Shown here in pieces: positions 19,440-31,200 of a DNA stretch of 64,000 bases. Position numbers and translations under genes: made by a program. Each line of letters starts with the position of its first letter. The stretch's first letter is position 1. Origin of the DNA: Codonopsis lanceolata (taxonomy: Eukaryota > Streptophyta > Magnoliopsida > Asterales > Campanulaceae); NCBI GenBank assembly GCA_013146195.2, contig CM028381.1, positions 59,960,744-60,024,743 on the forward strand. The letters run 5' to 3'. Below the pieces are notes generated by a model. That model was given only the letters and a program-made list of their open reading frames with translations. It did no database searches and was not told where the DNA came from.

Positions 19440-19676
19440 ACAAATTTTTTCAACACTTTCAATTTTCAACACTTTCATTTTACTCATCATGAATAGATTA
19501 GTTTATTGTCATTGTGGGAGAATATACGCTCTGAGGACAACAAGGACGTATGAAAATATAGGGAGAAGGTTTTTAGGTTATCAACAATTTGAGGTACGTC
19601 AATGTATAAATAATTTTAACTTTTTTATCGGTCTTTATTTTTATTTTTGTGATTATTTTCAATAAATATAATTTTA
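19440..19676. repeat. AT-rich ~330-345-bp tandem repeat, left piece (split by F)
   Basis: The unit with CAACACTTTCATTTTACTCA, then a GAGAGAATAT-TTGTTCTGAG block and GGGAGAAGGTT, recurs at 35160-35470 and 35480-35760. The landmark GAGAGAAT lies at 19515, 35243 and 35573; removing F gives spacings of about 345 and 330. The array was interrupted by element F. Confidence 0.8.
19672..19676. repeat. Left target-site duplication of element F (TTTTA)
   Basis: Same as 35055-35059. Joining the flanks restores AATATAATTTTATATGTA, which occurs intact in the next repeat unit near 35388. Confidence 0.95.
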
Positions 19677-20425
19677 TGATCACGCGTTTTTGGTGGTCAT
19701 CTTGTCTTGTCGTCCACGTGTGAGCGAGGATGATGTGGCAGCTTCTGGTTCGTCCTTTTCGCTTGACCTGCACAAAATAAACAACAAACACCGTTAAGGT
19801 GTCGGGGCGGCCCGACTAGAACCCTCCGGTGTGAGAGTAAGGTTTCCGGTGGAGAAATGGTAATAAATAGGCCGTGATAAATGTTTGATAGGAAGCTGTG
19901 ATAAGAGAGTTGTGATATCGTTGAAATTACTTACCCTGTCCTGAATGTGCGTTCTCTTATTTATACCTGAAGTTTATGGCGACGTGGCAGCTGGTGATTG
20001 GGGAGCATAAAGCGGCAGTCATTAAATGCGTTGAGGGTTCTCGTCAGAAATAAATGAACTGTGCATTTGTCAGGGAGTTGGTAGTTGCGTGCATCATTTT
20101 TCCCGGGCCTAAGGAAGCGGTTTGTCGGGGCGAATGATGATTAGTCCAAATCCGAGGCTGAGTGGTTCTATATTAAAAGCATTTGTCATCGTCGAGGCTT
20201 GTGGGCGCTAGAGACCGACTTTGTGACGATGCCGAGGGCTTCAAAGATCGTTCTCGCCTGCCGAGACTGAAGCTGTTTCGGAGAAACGCGAGTTTATCTG
20301 CTTGCTAGATCATAAAGAGACATGCGCGTATTTTAGGGGCGAGCGGTTCTTTCCTCGCTACAAGTGGCTTTGCAGGTGGGGCCCTTTATTGTGCCGAGGG
20401 TCAATCCCTCGGTCTAATCCATTCA
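19677..20425 (-). repeat. 3' LTR of element F
   Basis: 749 bp, same length as the 5' LTR with scattered substitutions. TATA-like TATAAATA (minus) at 19958-19965. Confidence 0.95.
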
Positions 20426-20442
20426 GTGGCCCCCTACTTTTT
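20426..20442 (-). promoter_or_regulatory. Polypurine tract of element F
   Basis: Sense AAAAAGTAGGGGGCCAC directly before the 3' LTR. Confidence 0.85.
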
Positions 20443-20520
20443 GGCCGCTCGACGCCGAGAAGGCCAAGAAGTATTCTCGTTGCCCGGCGGTGGGAGGTTG
20501 GGGTCGCGCTTTTGTCGAGG

Positions 20521-20865
20521 ATGAACGCTCGCGCTTTTCGTTGAGGTTGATGCCGGGCTTTTTACGAAGATGAACGCTCGCGCTTTTGTCGAGGATGGAC
20601 GCTCGCGCTTTTTGTTGAAATTGATGTCGAGCTTTTTGAAGATGAACGTTTGCGCTTTTGTCGAGGATGGACGCTCGCGCTTTTTGTTGAGGTTGATGTC
20701 GAGCTTTTTGAAGATGAACGCTCGCGCTTTTGTCGAGGATGGACGCTCGCGCATTTTTTTGAGGTTGATGTCGAGTTTTTTGACGAAGATGAACGCTCGC
20801 GCTTTTGTCGAGGATGGACGCTCGCTCTTTTTGTTGAGGTTCACGTCGGTCTTTTTGACGAATTT
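20521..20865. repeat. 72-75-bp minisatellite in element F
   Basis: Units begin with ATGAACGCTCGCGCTTTTG at about 20521 (short first unit), 20569, 20641, 20713 and 20788, and contain a sub-repeat ATGGACGCTCGCGC. Periods are 72, 72 and 75. Open frames on both strands here are a by-product of unit length divisible by three. Confidence 0.9.
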
Positions 20866-21142
20866 GTGGGATGTTTATGGGATGTTTTCGTATGCCCGTC
20901 CAATCAGGATGTTTCGTCTTTTCGGGCTGTCACGTCATTAAATGCAGGTTTTGCGGCTTCTCGGTTTTCGCTTTGGGCGGATTTTCGAAATTCGAAATGC
21001 CGTTATTGCCGCCTTTTTGTTTCCCGAATCCAGAGAAAAATAATGATGCGGTGGCGTTTTGTGTTTGGTTTGGAAAAAACAAACGCAGGTTGACCCGATG
21101 AATTTCCTGGGGCTTCGCTCTAAAACGACGTCTTTGCAGGGG

Positions 21143-21149
21143 GTATAAG
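21143..21149 (+). promoter_or_regulatory. Predicted promoter of the antisense gene of F
   Basis: TATAAGA followed by long CT-rich tracts (21150-21205), a Y-patch-like plant core promoter, on the strand opposite to gag-pol. Start site expected near 21175. Confidence 0.5.
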
Positions 21150-21283
21150 AGGTTTCTTTTCTTTCTTCTCCACTTTTACCGCTTTCACTCTCTCTCTCTT
21201 CCAGATTTTTCTTACTGTCAAAGGCGATTTCCGGTGACCGTCCGGCTGTTTTCATCCCCTTGCATCCTACTCGTTTGAGGCCC

Positions 21284-21524
21284 GTAAGTGTTTTTCTTTC
21301 TTTTTCTTCCACGTTTTCCTCATGTTTGGGTGGTTTCCACGGTCATTTCCATGTTTTTCCGACCTGTTTACAGGGTTTAGGGTCTTCTTTTTCTGGGTTT
21401 AACTTTTCCGGCATCTCTTGGCTTTTTTAGGCGTATCTTCTACTTTAATGGTAGATTTCTCCGGCGATTTTCCTGGCTTAACTTTGTTTGGTACGGTTTC
21501 TTTTCCTTTCCTTTGTTTTCTTAG
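21284..21524 (+). other. Predicted 5'UTR intron of the antisense gene
   Basis: Donor CCC|GTAAGTG at 21284 and acceptor TTTTCTTAG at 21524, with a T-rich interior. The ATG follows at 21531. Confidence 0.5.
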
Positions 21525-23209
21525 CAAAGTATGTCTCGTAGGATTCCTTTTCCTATTTTTTCTTCCTCGTCCTCCTCTAGTAGTTCCTCCATGGAACTGA
21601 TAGACTACTGGAACAGGGTAATTCGAATACCCGTGTCAGTTAGGAGTCCCCCTCTTTTTCTCCCTAGTAACGTGGCCGAGGCCTCTGCTTCGGCCGAGAA
21701 CGTTCCGAGTGACTCTCTGGTGGCCGAGGATCTTTCTCGTGCCCTGGTGCCCTTTCAGGGTGTAGCCCATCCTTTAGCCGAGGATCCCCTTGCGGTTTCG
21801 GCCGAGAATAATGCCGAGGATGTAGACCTCGGCGGTTTTGAGGGTGGCAGTCTATATGATGATGAGTCTGAGTCTGTACCTCGCGGTCCTGCTTGGAGAG
21901 GTGTAGAGGTGAGAGTTTGTTTGGCCGAGGAGATTGTGGTGGATACCGTGATCCATAAGGAGACGACCGTGGGCCCTCTTAGCTCGGAGAGTTCTGGGTC
22001 ATGCTCGATTTCTTCGTTAGACTCGGATGGTGAGGGCCCATTCATTGAGTCAGTCTTTGGGAAGTCTCCTCGCGGGGGTCCTATGTATGGGCAGTGCGAG
22101 GATAGGTGGGCGGTGGTTACTCCTCGGCAGGCGAGGTTTCTCCTCGACAGTTATGGGGTGAAGGTCAGCCCGCACTGGAAGTTCGGCGATGAAGTTTTTT
22201 CTGCCCCGGACTATCCATCTGACGCCCCTATGAGAGTGTTTACGAGCCGAGATCGTATTGCATTAAGTCTGATTACTCAATTTTTTACCAGGGAGCGATT
22301 TTTGCACTTTCGGCAAATCGAAAGAGTTTTGCGGCATAGGCAGCTTGATAGAATGGCGAGTGGAGCCGAGGCTTCTATTTCTGGCAGGGATGGAGACGAG
22401 GGTGCCTCGTGTCTTGAGGCCTTTCGAAAATAAGATTGGTTTGGCCGATGTGGAGGCGTGGTCGCGAGTGTTTGGCTTTGAAACTTTCCGGGGTTCCGTT
22501 CCGGATTCGAGATTGGGGATCTCCGAGCTGCGCGGTCTTCGCAGTTATGTTGGCTTTTATTCCAGCCTCTTCGAATCCTCGGGGATGCGTTTGCCTCTCG
22601 ATCCATTTATTTGCGAGTTTCTGACCCAGACGAGCTCGGTGCCGCTGGACCTCTCGCCCAATCTGACCCGAGCATTGGTGTGCTTTGCCGTTTGCACCCG
22701 AGCAAGGGGGTTCGAGCCTACGTTGGGCCTCTTCTGTTACTACTATAAGGTCAGTGTTTCTATGAACCGGCTGACCGTTCTTAGGCATCCTCGAGGATTC
22801 CCTCTCTTGGCCGGCTTTGGAAACAAAGACCATAAGTGGTCCAAGAAAGTTCTGCTCGTGGAGTCGAGTCATGGGTGGAATTTTGAGATTCCTGAAGGAA
22901 AACCTCACGGTCTTTTGAGGACGAAGACTTTGAATTCCGATGATGAAGCTACGAGGCTTGCTATCGAGGCCCCCTTGCTCAACGACGAAGGGGTGCAAGT
23001 TCGGTCCTATAATTGGAAGGCCAAAATGGAGGATGAGGGCCTCCTATCAAGGTTCTGGGTCTCGGCGTTCAGCGTCGAGGGAATGGAGAGGGCGTATTCT
23101 GGTTTTGAATAAATGAGTCGAGCGGGCTGGGCCCTGCATCACGGCTGGATATTTGGCTCGGCGTGTCCGAGGTGTGAGGGTATAAATGGGCTCGAGTGCC
23201 CGACATCAG

Positions 23210-23305
23210 GTCAATCTTGTTCATTCTTGTTTACTATGTTTCTTTCGGTTTTTTGTTTGGGTTTGTCTCTTTTGAGTACTGATGCAACCTTCCTGTTTTT
23301 TGTAG
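23210..23305 (+). other. Predicted intron in the antisense gene
   Basis: Donor CATCAG|GTCAAT, acceptor TTTTTTGTAG, T-rich, 96 bp. Confidence 0.45.
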
Positions 23306-23808
23306 AAATGGCTGTTTCACGAGATGCTATTCTTGCCAGATTAAAGGCCGAGGAGGAACGAAGGAATGCCGAGCTTAGAGCGTCGGCGGCTAAGGTTGGA
23401 AATAGGGGAGCGCTGCCCACTGTCGGCGTATTGGAAGATCCCACCAAAGTGGCCCCTTCCTCTACTGCTCCTTTTTCGGCTGCCCCTTCCACCAAGGCAA
23501 AGGGTAAGCAGCCTGCAGCTGATGCTCCGAAGGCTAAGAGGCAGAAGACTTAGGCTCGGCTTCCGCCCTCTTCAACTCCCGCTGATCTCGAGACGGCTCC
23601 GGTCCCTTCTCCCCCCACGGCAAGCGAGGTGTCTAATAATGAGCACATTATCAGACACGTCGTAAGGATGATAAATAACTTCCCGGCCCCCCTCACCAGC
23701 TACGGGCAAAGGTTACTCGGCGAGGGTGTGCCAGCTGAGGCTGTGGAGACGATGCGTCCTGCTAGGCAGTTTCAATTGCTAGATTTGTGTGGGCTTGCTT
23801 TGAGCGAG

Positions 23809-23890
23809 GTAACCTAATTTCCTTATTTCTTTTTCTCGTTTCTTTTGCTCGTTTTTTCCTGGGTTGCTTATGTTGAATTTGCTTCTGTAG
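23809..23890 (+). other. Predicted intron in the antisense gene
   Basis: Donor GCGAG|GTAACC, acceptor GCTTCTGTAG, 82 bp, T-rich. Its removal skips an in-frame stop just after SEVT. Confidence 0.55.
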
Positions 23891-24392
23891 CTCGGAGTCG
23901 GCATTGCGTCTTATCTTTTGTAGCGATTGGTGTGCCGATGCCGGAAGTGGTGAAGATGGCGAACCTTGCCTCTTTCGGTCCGGAATGCCGAGAAGCGTCC
24001 TCGCTCGTGCCTTTTGATGATACCGAGCTAGGCCAGATACAAGATGCTGATGTTGCAGTTCAAGCTCCTGAGTGGCTGCCTCCTCCTGCCGAGGTGAACA
24101 ACTTTTTTACCCTGCTGGCTCAGGAAAATGCATACATAAAGGATAGCTACCGTTGCTTTACGGCGCCGAGGCCTGCCTCCCCTCCACAGGCACACTATGT
24201 TGGCGACCAGCTGATGGCAGAGCTGGAGGGCCAGAAGACGAGTAGGGAGGAGCTATCCAAGAGCTAGTATATTTCCGAGCTAGTGGCGGCTCGCGAGGAG
24301 GAAGCCCGGGAGAAGGGAGGGGACTTAGCCTAGATTTTTTTTTGGTATCTTTTTAAAGACAATGGTTTTCTTTTTTGATGGTTCTGTAATCA

Positions 24393-27300
24393 TTTTTTTT
24401 TTTTTTTTTTTTTAAGAAACAGGACGGCACCTGCAGCATTTTATTAAAAAAGAGAAAGATACAGAGGGGGACAACCCAGCCTTAACCCAAAAGAGGGGGG
24501 ACAAAGGAGCCTGAACCTCAAAAACAACAGAACCAAGAGGACCAAAAGGCCGAAGCAACTATTTCCTGAAACTATACAGACCATCCCTATCAAAAGCTAA
24601 AACCTTTTTAACAAAGACAGGAAGATTAACATAGTCTGAAAACACAACTTGACTCCCGTGAGTATCTTAAGCGACTAATCATCGACCACCATATTACGTT
24701 CTCGAAACACATGCCGCGCGTAAAACCACCCAAAAGACCTCTACAATCCCGAAGCAAGTATATATATTGCCAAGGTTCACTAAGACCATCGATCAAAACC
24801 TTAACCGCCGTGAGAGAATCAGATTCTACAACCACAGTATCGAGATGAAGCGAGTGACACAGCTGAAGACCTTCTCGAAGGGCCATAATCTCAGCCCTCA
24901 TGTTCGTACCATTCCCATAATCGCTTGAAAAGGCACACAAAAAATTTCCCGAAGCATCACGAATCACACCGCCTCCTGTGCACCTCCCATCCTTTGAAGA
25001 GCCATCTGTATTAAGTTTATACCCACTAATCGGAGGAATCCACCGAACCCACTTGCCTCTTTTAACAGGCACCGAATTAACCCTCAACTGAAAAGATTGG
25101 ATAGCAACACAAGCAGCCCGGCCACTTCTAGTTTTCGGAACAAAGCAAAGATTGGCTACTCTAACACCATCAAAAATCCGAGAGGCTATTCGATCCTTGA
25201 TCATTCTGGAATCCTCAAAAACTGCCGTACAACGCTCCTTCCAAATCTCCCAACATGTAAAAGCAAAGATACTAAACATAGTAACCCCAAGTTGAGAGCG
25301 CAGAGTAACCGAAGACCAAACTGAGAAAATATGATGAAGGCTCTCATACTGCGAAATCGAAAACGATTCGCCAAACTTGACCATAATTGACGAGCAATAT
25401 CAGAATTAACGAACAGGTGAGTAAGAGATTCCACCGCATGAGAATCAACACAACAATGACATTTGGAAGCTAACTGAACACGGCAAGCTTGGATATTAAC
25501 ATCAAGAGGCAAGGCATTTTGAAACAACTTCCAAAGAAAACAACTTACTCGCATAGGAAGCCATTTTTGCCAAATAATTTGAGCCCACCTCTGAATCTGA
25601 CCATGCTCCCTGTATTGATGCAAGAAAGCACTGGCCTTGAAAGCCCCCGAAGCAGTGAACTCATAGATCAACCTGTCTGGAATTGTATCGTCACAAATAA
25701 TATGTTGCACCCGATGCACTTTGCACGAGGCACAAGGCGTGTCAAACTATCAAGTTGCATTCTTTGAAGCCACCGAAAGATTTTTATCAAGCTGGAAGAG
25801 GCCCGATCGAGGCGAGAACCGCACCAATTATCATCCCAAAAGAAATATTTCCTCTACCCACGACCCAACGGCTTGAAGCCTGAACTATCGGCAATAGGTC
25901 CAAAACAGCTCTCCAAGACTTTGAGACACACCGAAAACCAAATTCCTGATGCACGCCATATTTTGCAATGCAAAATTCTGCCCACTGACCTTGTTGATTA
26001 AGGACTTTCCATGCAAGTTTTGCATGTAACGAAACCATGATCTGATTCAAGGATCTAATACCCAGACCACCTTCATCCAAAGGCCGACAGACGCGATGCC
26101 AAGCTATCCAATGAAAACGTTTATTGCCTCGATCACTCCAAAGAAAATTCGCCATATTCTGCTCAATGTTTCGAAGCACTGATTTACAAACTTTCAATGC
26201 CGCCAAAGCATAAACCGGAAGACTGCATAAAATCGATTTAATAAGAGTCACTCTCGCTCCAAACGACAACAAATTATTTCGCCAATTATAAATTCTTCCC
26301 ATAACCTTCCTCGTTATCTCCTCAAAATAAACTCTCCTAAGCCGACCTTTATACAAAGGGAGACCCAAGTATTTCAATGGCCAGTTACTGTGATTAAAAC
26401 CCGACCATCCCTTGATTCTCAAAATCTGACGAGGGGAGCATCTCTTCGATACATAGAAGCCGCTTTTGCTAGCATTAACTCGCTGACCAGACGACTCTTC
26501 ATAATTCCGCAAAATTGTCTTCAAACCAATAATCGACCTCTTAGAACCATTACAAAATAACAGCATATCGTCGGCATATAATAAATGAGTGATTACAGGA
26601 CCCCGTCGACCATGAATGAAAGGCAGAAACAAACCACGCGAGACAGCCCTGTCAAGATTATACGACAACACTTGCTGAGCCAAAATGAAGAGCATGGAAG
26701 AGATTGGATCGCCTTGCTTCACACCCCGACTAGCCTTGAAAAAACCCGAAATAGTTCCATTAATTTTAAAGGAGTACCAACTATTAGAGAGCAAATTAAA
26801 AATCAAAGTGCCAAAATCCGAATCAAGCCAAAGCCCTCAAAGCCCGCGCCAAAAAACTCCATTCTAATCTATCATACGCCTTTGACATGTCGATCTTAAC
26901 AACCATATTACCTCCCCGAGTCTTATAGTCGATGCGTTGAACCAACTCATGAGCCAACAAAATATTATCTTGAATACTACGACCCTTAACAAAGCCGGAC
27001 TGATGAGCAGAAATCAGCTTCGGAAGCAGAGAAGACAAACGAGTTGATAAAATCTTGGAAATTAACTTCGCAGCAAAATTACAAAGACTTATCGGGCGTA
27101 AGTCACGTAAGTTATCCGGATTCTCCACCTTCGGAATGAGAACTACTAAAGCTGATGACAAGCCGCGATGAAGCACATTCCCATTAAAAAAATCCCAGAC
27201 TGCTTCCAACACCTCCTTCTTAATTATCGCCCAAAGACCCACGAAAAAAACCGGTAGGTGAAACCATCCTAGAGCTATTTGGATTAAGGGATTTGATCGC

Positions 27301-27735
27301 GGCCCAAATTTCCTCCTCGTTTGGTAACTCAGTCAACAAAATGTTATCTGCTAAAGTAACAGTAGAAGGAAAATCATCAAATAATGCATCATCAATAACA
27401 GGATCAGTAGAGGCAAAAAGATCCGAGAAGTAAGCTTCAGCCATAGCCCCTATTTCAGTTGGGTCCTCAGTGAGAGTTCCATCATTCTGCCGCAGACGTA
27501 GTTTATTCTTTTGGCCTCTATCCTGCATACTAGCGTGAAAGAACGCAGTATTACGCCACCTTCTGGCCACCCACAATTGATTTAGATTTGGCTTCACCAT
27601 CTCCGATTCCCAAGCAAGCAATTGAGTGAGACGATGTTGAGCGACTTTCAAACCATCCGAAACTGCCAAACCCCCTCCATTTTGCAAATCAAGCTCCAAC
27701 TTCAGAATGTCGTCCTGAATAGCCGCAATATTCCG
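24393..27735 (-). mobile_element. LINE-2: 5'-truncated LINE nested in element F
   Basis: Minus-sense LINE with its poly(A) tail seen as T-run 24393-24413, polyadenylation signal (TTTATT on plus, 24440-24445) and a 3'UTR similar in wording to LINE-1 and LINE-3. It lacks the endonuclease and begins in the endonuclease-RT linker at about 27735. It sits in the tail-to-tail region between the antisense gene and the end of pol of F. A target duplication is not clear because of poly-T. Confidence 0.88.
24559..27735 (-). pseudogene. LINE-2 ORF2 remnant: RT, zf-RVT, RNase H
   Basis: In sense order: linker (NTAFFHASMQDRGQKNKLRL, 27220-27735), RT fingers (ALVVLIPKVENPDNLRDLRP, IDMSKAYDRLEW, 26823-27242), RT palm with the intact catalytic YADD (26567-26578) and thumb (LKYLGLPLYKGRL, 25787-26806), zf-RVT (CHCCVDSHAVESLTHLFVNS, 25201-25719), RNase H (KLNTDGSSKDGRCTGGG, VVESDS, 24626-25384). 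The domains fall in shifted frames with breaks near 27230, 26815, 25750, 25300 and 24660. The ancestral stop is probably at 24559-24561. It belongs to a different LINE subfamily from LINE-1 and LINE-3 (YADD rather than FADD). Confidence 0.9.
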
Positions 27736-27837
27736 TTTTTGGTGTATATTGCAAGTATGTTTTGTTCTTTGTTTATTTTTCAATATGCAAGTATTTTCTG
27801 CTTTTCTGAATGATGCAAGTATTTTCTGCTTCTGTAC
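27736..27837 (+). other. Downstream region of the antisense gene of F
   Basis: T-rich sequence with a duplicated ATGCAAGTATTTTCTGCTT. Together with 24334-24392 it formed the 3' flank of the antisense gene before LINE-2 arrived. Confidence 0.4.
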
Positions 27838-28200
27838 TTTCCTCGACTAGGCGAGGAGGTATTTAGGAGGCATTTAGAGCCTAGCCTCTCCTCGGCTAGG
27901 CGAGGAGGTATTTAGGAGGCATTTAGAGCCTGGCCTCTCCTCGGCTAGGCGAGGAGGTATGTAGGAGGCATTGGAGCCTGGACTCTCCTCAGCTAGGCGA
28001 GGAGGTATTTAGGAAGCATTAGACCCTAGCCTCTCCTCGGCTAGGTGAGGAGGTATTTAGGAGGCATTAGAGCCTGGCCTCTCCTTGGCTAGGCGAGGAG
28101 GTATTTAGGAGGCATTAGAGCATGGCCTCTCCTCGGCTAGGTGATGAGGTATTTAGGAGGCATTAGATCCTGGCCTCTCCTCGGCTAGGCGAGGAGGTAT
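27838..28200. repeat. ~48-bp minisatellite of hairpin units in F
   Basis: Eight units. The core CTCCTCGGCTAGGCGAGGAG recurs near 27840, 27888, 27937, 27986, 28033, 28081, 28129 and 28177, each forming a stem CTCCTCG/CGAGGAG, followed by GTATTTAGGAGGCATTAGAGCC. It lies just beyond the pol end. Confidence 0.92.
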
Positions 28201-28289
28201 TTTGAAATGGCAAGACAAAGCGGTCTTGAATACATGGTTTGAACAAGTTTTTTCCTTGACAAATTTTCTTTTATATAAAAGATTACAGT

Positions 28290-31200
28290 TCATTGATAAT
28301 ACATTTTCAAGTGGTCTGAATGCCAAAGGTTTTTTAGTGGGGTTCCATCTGGTTTTGCGAGCCTGTAGGTTCCTGCTCGAATGTTGTCTGTGATTTTGTA
28401 TGGTCCTTCCCAATTGAAGAAAGCTTGTTTCTTCCTGGCTTGTTTCCAGTCACCTCGATTTTTCTCAACACCAGGTCGCCGATCGAGAATGTGCGAGGGT
28501 TCAGTCTTTTATCATGGTGGGCTTTGGCTAGCTTTTTGTAGTTGATGGCCTTCATTCTGGCTTCGAGCCTTCTTTCTTCAAGGTAGTCAAGGTCTAGAGT
28601 CCTTGATTCTATGTTCACTTCTTCGTTGAAGTGGATGACTCTCGCAGTGGGAAGAGCCATTTCGACTAGGGCCATGGCCTCGGTTCCATACGTCAAGGAG
28701 AAGGGTGTTTCCTCGGTTGAACCTCGGCGAGACGTTCGGATTGCCCATAAGACGGCCGGAAGCTCCTCGAGCCAAGCACCTTTCTTGTCATCTAACCTTC
28801 TTTTCAAGGCATGGAGTATTTGTTTGTTTCCAGCCTCCGCTTGGCCGTTCCCTTGGGGGTGTGCTACCGAAGACTTCCAATGGCGAATTCCTCTCTCCTC
28901 GCAGCTGGCCGTGAATCTGTTTGAAAACTGTGTGCCGTGGTCCGACACAATGGCCCTCGGTAATCCATATCTACAAAGGACATTGTCTCGAATGAAGTCG
29001 ATGGCCCTTTGTTCGGTGATGCTTGCTAAGGGTTTGGCCTCGATCCATTTCGTGAAGTAGTCCACCGCAACTATCACAAACTTGTTCTTTCCTTTGGCGA
29101 GAGGGAATGGCCCGATTAGGTCGAGTCCCCATATTTGAGGTGCCGAGGGCAATCTTGGAATGTTAGCGAACCTTTGACATTTGTCACATTTTCTGGCATA
29201 TGCCTCGGCATCCTTTCTCAACATCGGCCAATAGTATCCGTGGAAAATGACTCTGTCGGCCAAAGTTCGAGCCCCTGGATGGCTACCACATACCCCTCCA
29301 TGTACCTCGGCTAGTAATCCTTGTGTGATTTCTGGTCGAACACACCTTAGGAGAGGCTTAGTGAAGGATCGCCTGTAAAGTACGTCCCCAATTAAAGTGT
29401 ATCTGGTCGACCTTCTTGCCATTGCCCATCCTTGCTCTTTGTCGCTGGGTAGTGTCCCCTGGTCGATGTACTTTTTGATGTCATCGATCCAACAATCCGT
29501 CGCCTGTTCCAGCATCAATACCTTTTCGTTATCAATGGACGGGGTATCTAGGATTTCAATCCATGTTTCTGGGGGGATCTCGCCGAGTTCACTAGTGGCC
29601 ATTTTGGAGAGGTAGTCTGCCCTCGTGTTTTCCGCCCTTCCTATTTGTTCCAACTCCCAGTATTCAAATTGGGCGAGGACACCCACGGCTAGCTCTCGGT
29701 ATTTGTCGAGGGTTGGGTGGTTTACCCCATATTCCCCCGAAATCTGCTTCACGACAAGCTGGGAGTCGCTGAAGATCAAGATTTGAGTAGCCCCTATCTC
29801 GGCGGTTAGTTCGGCACCAGCTATCAAGGCTTCGTACTCGGCGACGTTGTTCGACGCTGGGAAATTCAGTTTCAAGGCTTTACTGATCTCCGTTCCGTCT
29901 GGTGTTACGAGGAGAATGCCCGCTCCATTGCCATTTTTGCTGGACGATCCGTCTACGAACAATGTCCAGGGCTGAGGTGGTCGCATTTTGCGAGGACACT
30001 CTTGCCTGGGCACTTGTTCGCTGGTGGAGGGTCCTTGATCTAGTGCGTCGCTCTCTCCTTCTGCCGAGGTGAAGGAGGCTTCGGCAATGAAATCAGCCAG
30101 AATTTGAGCTTTAATGGTTTTTCTGGGAAGATAAACAATTGCATACTCTGTCAATTCGATGGCCCACTTCATCATTCTTCCAGCAACATCAGGCCTGTGT
30201 AATATTCTTCGCAGAGGCAAGTCGGTATATACCCCGATTTCATGGGCTTTGAAATACGGCTTCCGTTTTCTCGCCGTTATCATTAGAGCAAGAATCACCT
30301 TTTCGATTTGCATGTACCTCGTCTCTACCTCAGTCAGAGCATGTGATACATAGTAGATGGGTTTCTGAAGTCCTACTTCCTCTCAAAACAACACCGATGC
30401 TATGGCTGTGTCCGTTACTGAGAGATAGACATAGAGCCTTTCTCCTGGTATGGGGCAGCTTAGCAAGGGTAGGCTGCCGAGGTATTTTTTGAGCTCGGCA
30501 AAGGCGAGGTCGCACTCTCTGTCCCACGTGAACTTTCTCATACCTTTTAGGACCTTGAAGAAGGGGAGGCTTTTTTCGACTGATTTCGAGATGAACCTTC
30601 CCAGGGCCACTATTCTCCCATTCAGCTATTGGACTTGTTTGATGCATATTGGGATCTTCATCTTGGCTAGTGCTTTTATTTTTTCGGGATTTTCCTCAAT
30701 GCCGCACTCGTTCACCATGTACCCCAAAAACTTCCCCGCCGTTACGCCGAAGGCACACTTGGCGGGATTGAGTTTCATTTTGTTCTTTCTGAGGTTTGCG
30801 AAGGTTTCTCTGAGGTCGTCTATGTGGCTTGTTTCCTTCGTTTTAATCACCATATCATCTATGTAGGCCTCCACATTCCTCCCTAACTGGTTACCGAAGA
30901 CTTTGTTCACCATTCGCTGGTAAGTGGCCCCAGCGTTTTTTAGGCCGAACGACATCATGTTGTAGCAGTAGAGTGCGCCTGCCGCTCGGAAAGTTGTATT
31001 CCCTTGGTCCTCTTTCCACATCCTGATTTGGTGGTACCCTGAGTAGGCGTCCACGAAGCTTAAAATTTTGTATCCCGAGATAGAATCGACCAACTGATCT
31101 ATCCTCGGCAGTGGGTACCAGTCTTTCGGGCAGGCTTCGTTCAGGTTGGTGAAGTCCACGCACATCCTCCATTTTCCATTATTCTTTTTGACCATCACAA

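Larger units (their letters stand above)
21531..24333 (+). pseudogene. Antisense gene of element F (Transposase_28-like / Tat aORF), decayed
   Basis: An opposite-strand gene between integrase and the 3' LTR. The N-terminus is Ser-rich (residues 10-20) and acidic. It has a conserved block VTPRQARFLLDSYGVKVSPHW, then APMRVFTSRDRIALSLI. A frameshift near 22400-22430 moves into the second frame (RPFENKIGLADVEAWSRVFG, then GMRLPLDPFICEFL), the signature of the putative gypsy-type transposon family. Breaks: TAA at 23110-23112, TAG at 23551-23553, TAG at 24265-24267; the ancestral stop is probably 24331-24333. Two small introns are predicted at 23210-23305 and 23809-23890. The C-terminal part is charged and probably coiled-coil. 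Function unknown in the family; not functional here. Confidence 0.75.

Noticed and set aside
22375..22998. Minus-strand 207-codon frame opposite the antisense gene of F
   Set aside because: Shadow of the plus-strand Transposase_28-like gene, which has recognisable motifs.
27838..28200. Regular repeats that might suggest a CRISPR array
   Set aside because: Units are contiguous and similar throughout with no unique spacers, inside a plant retrotransposon.
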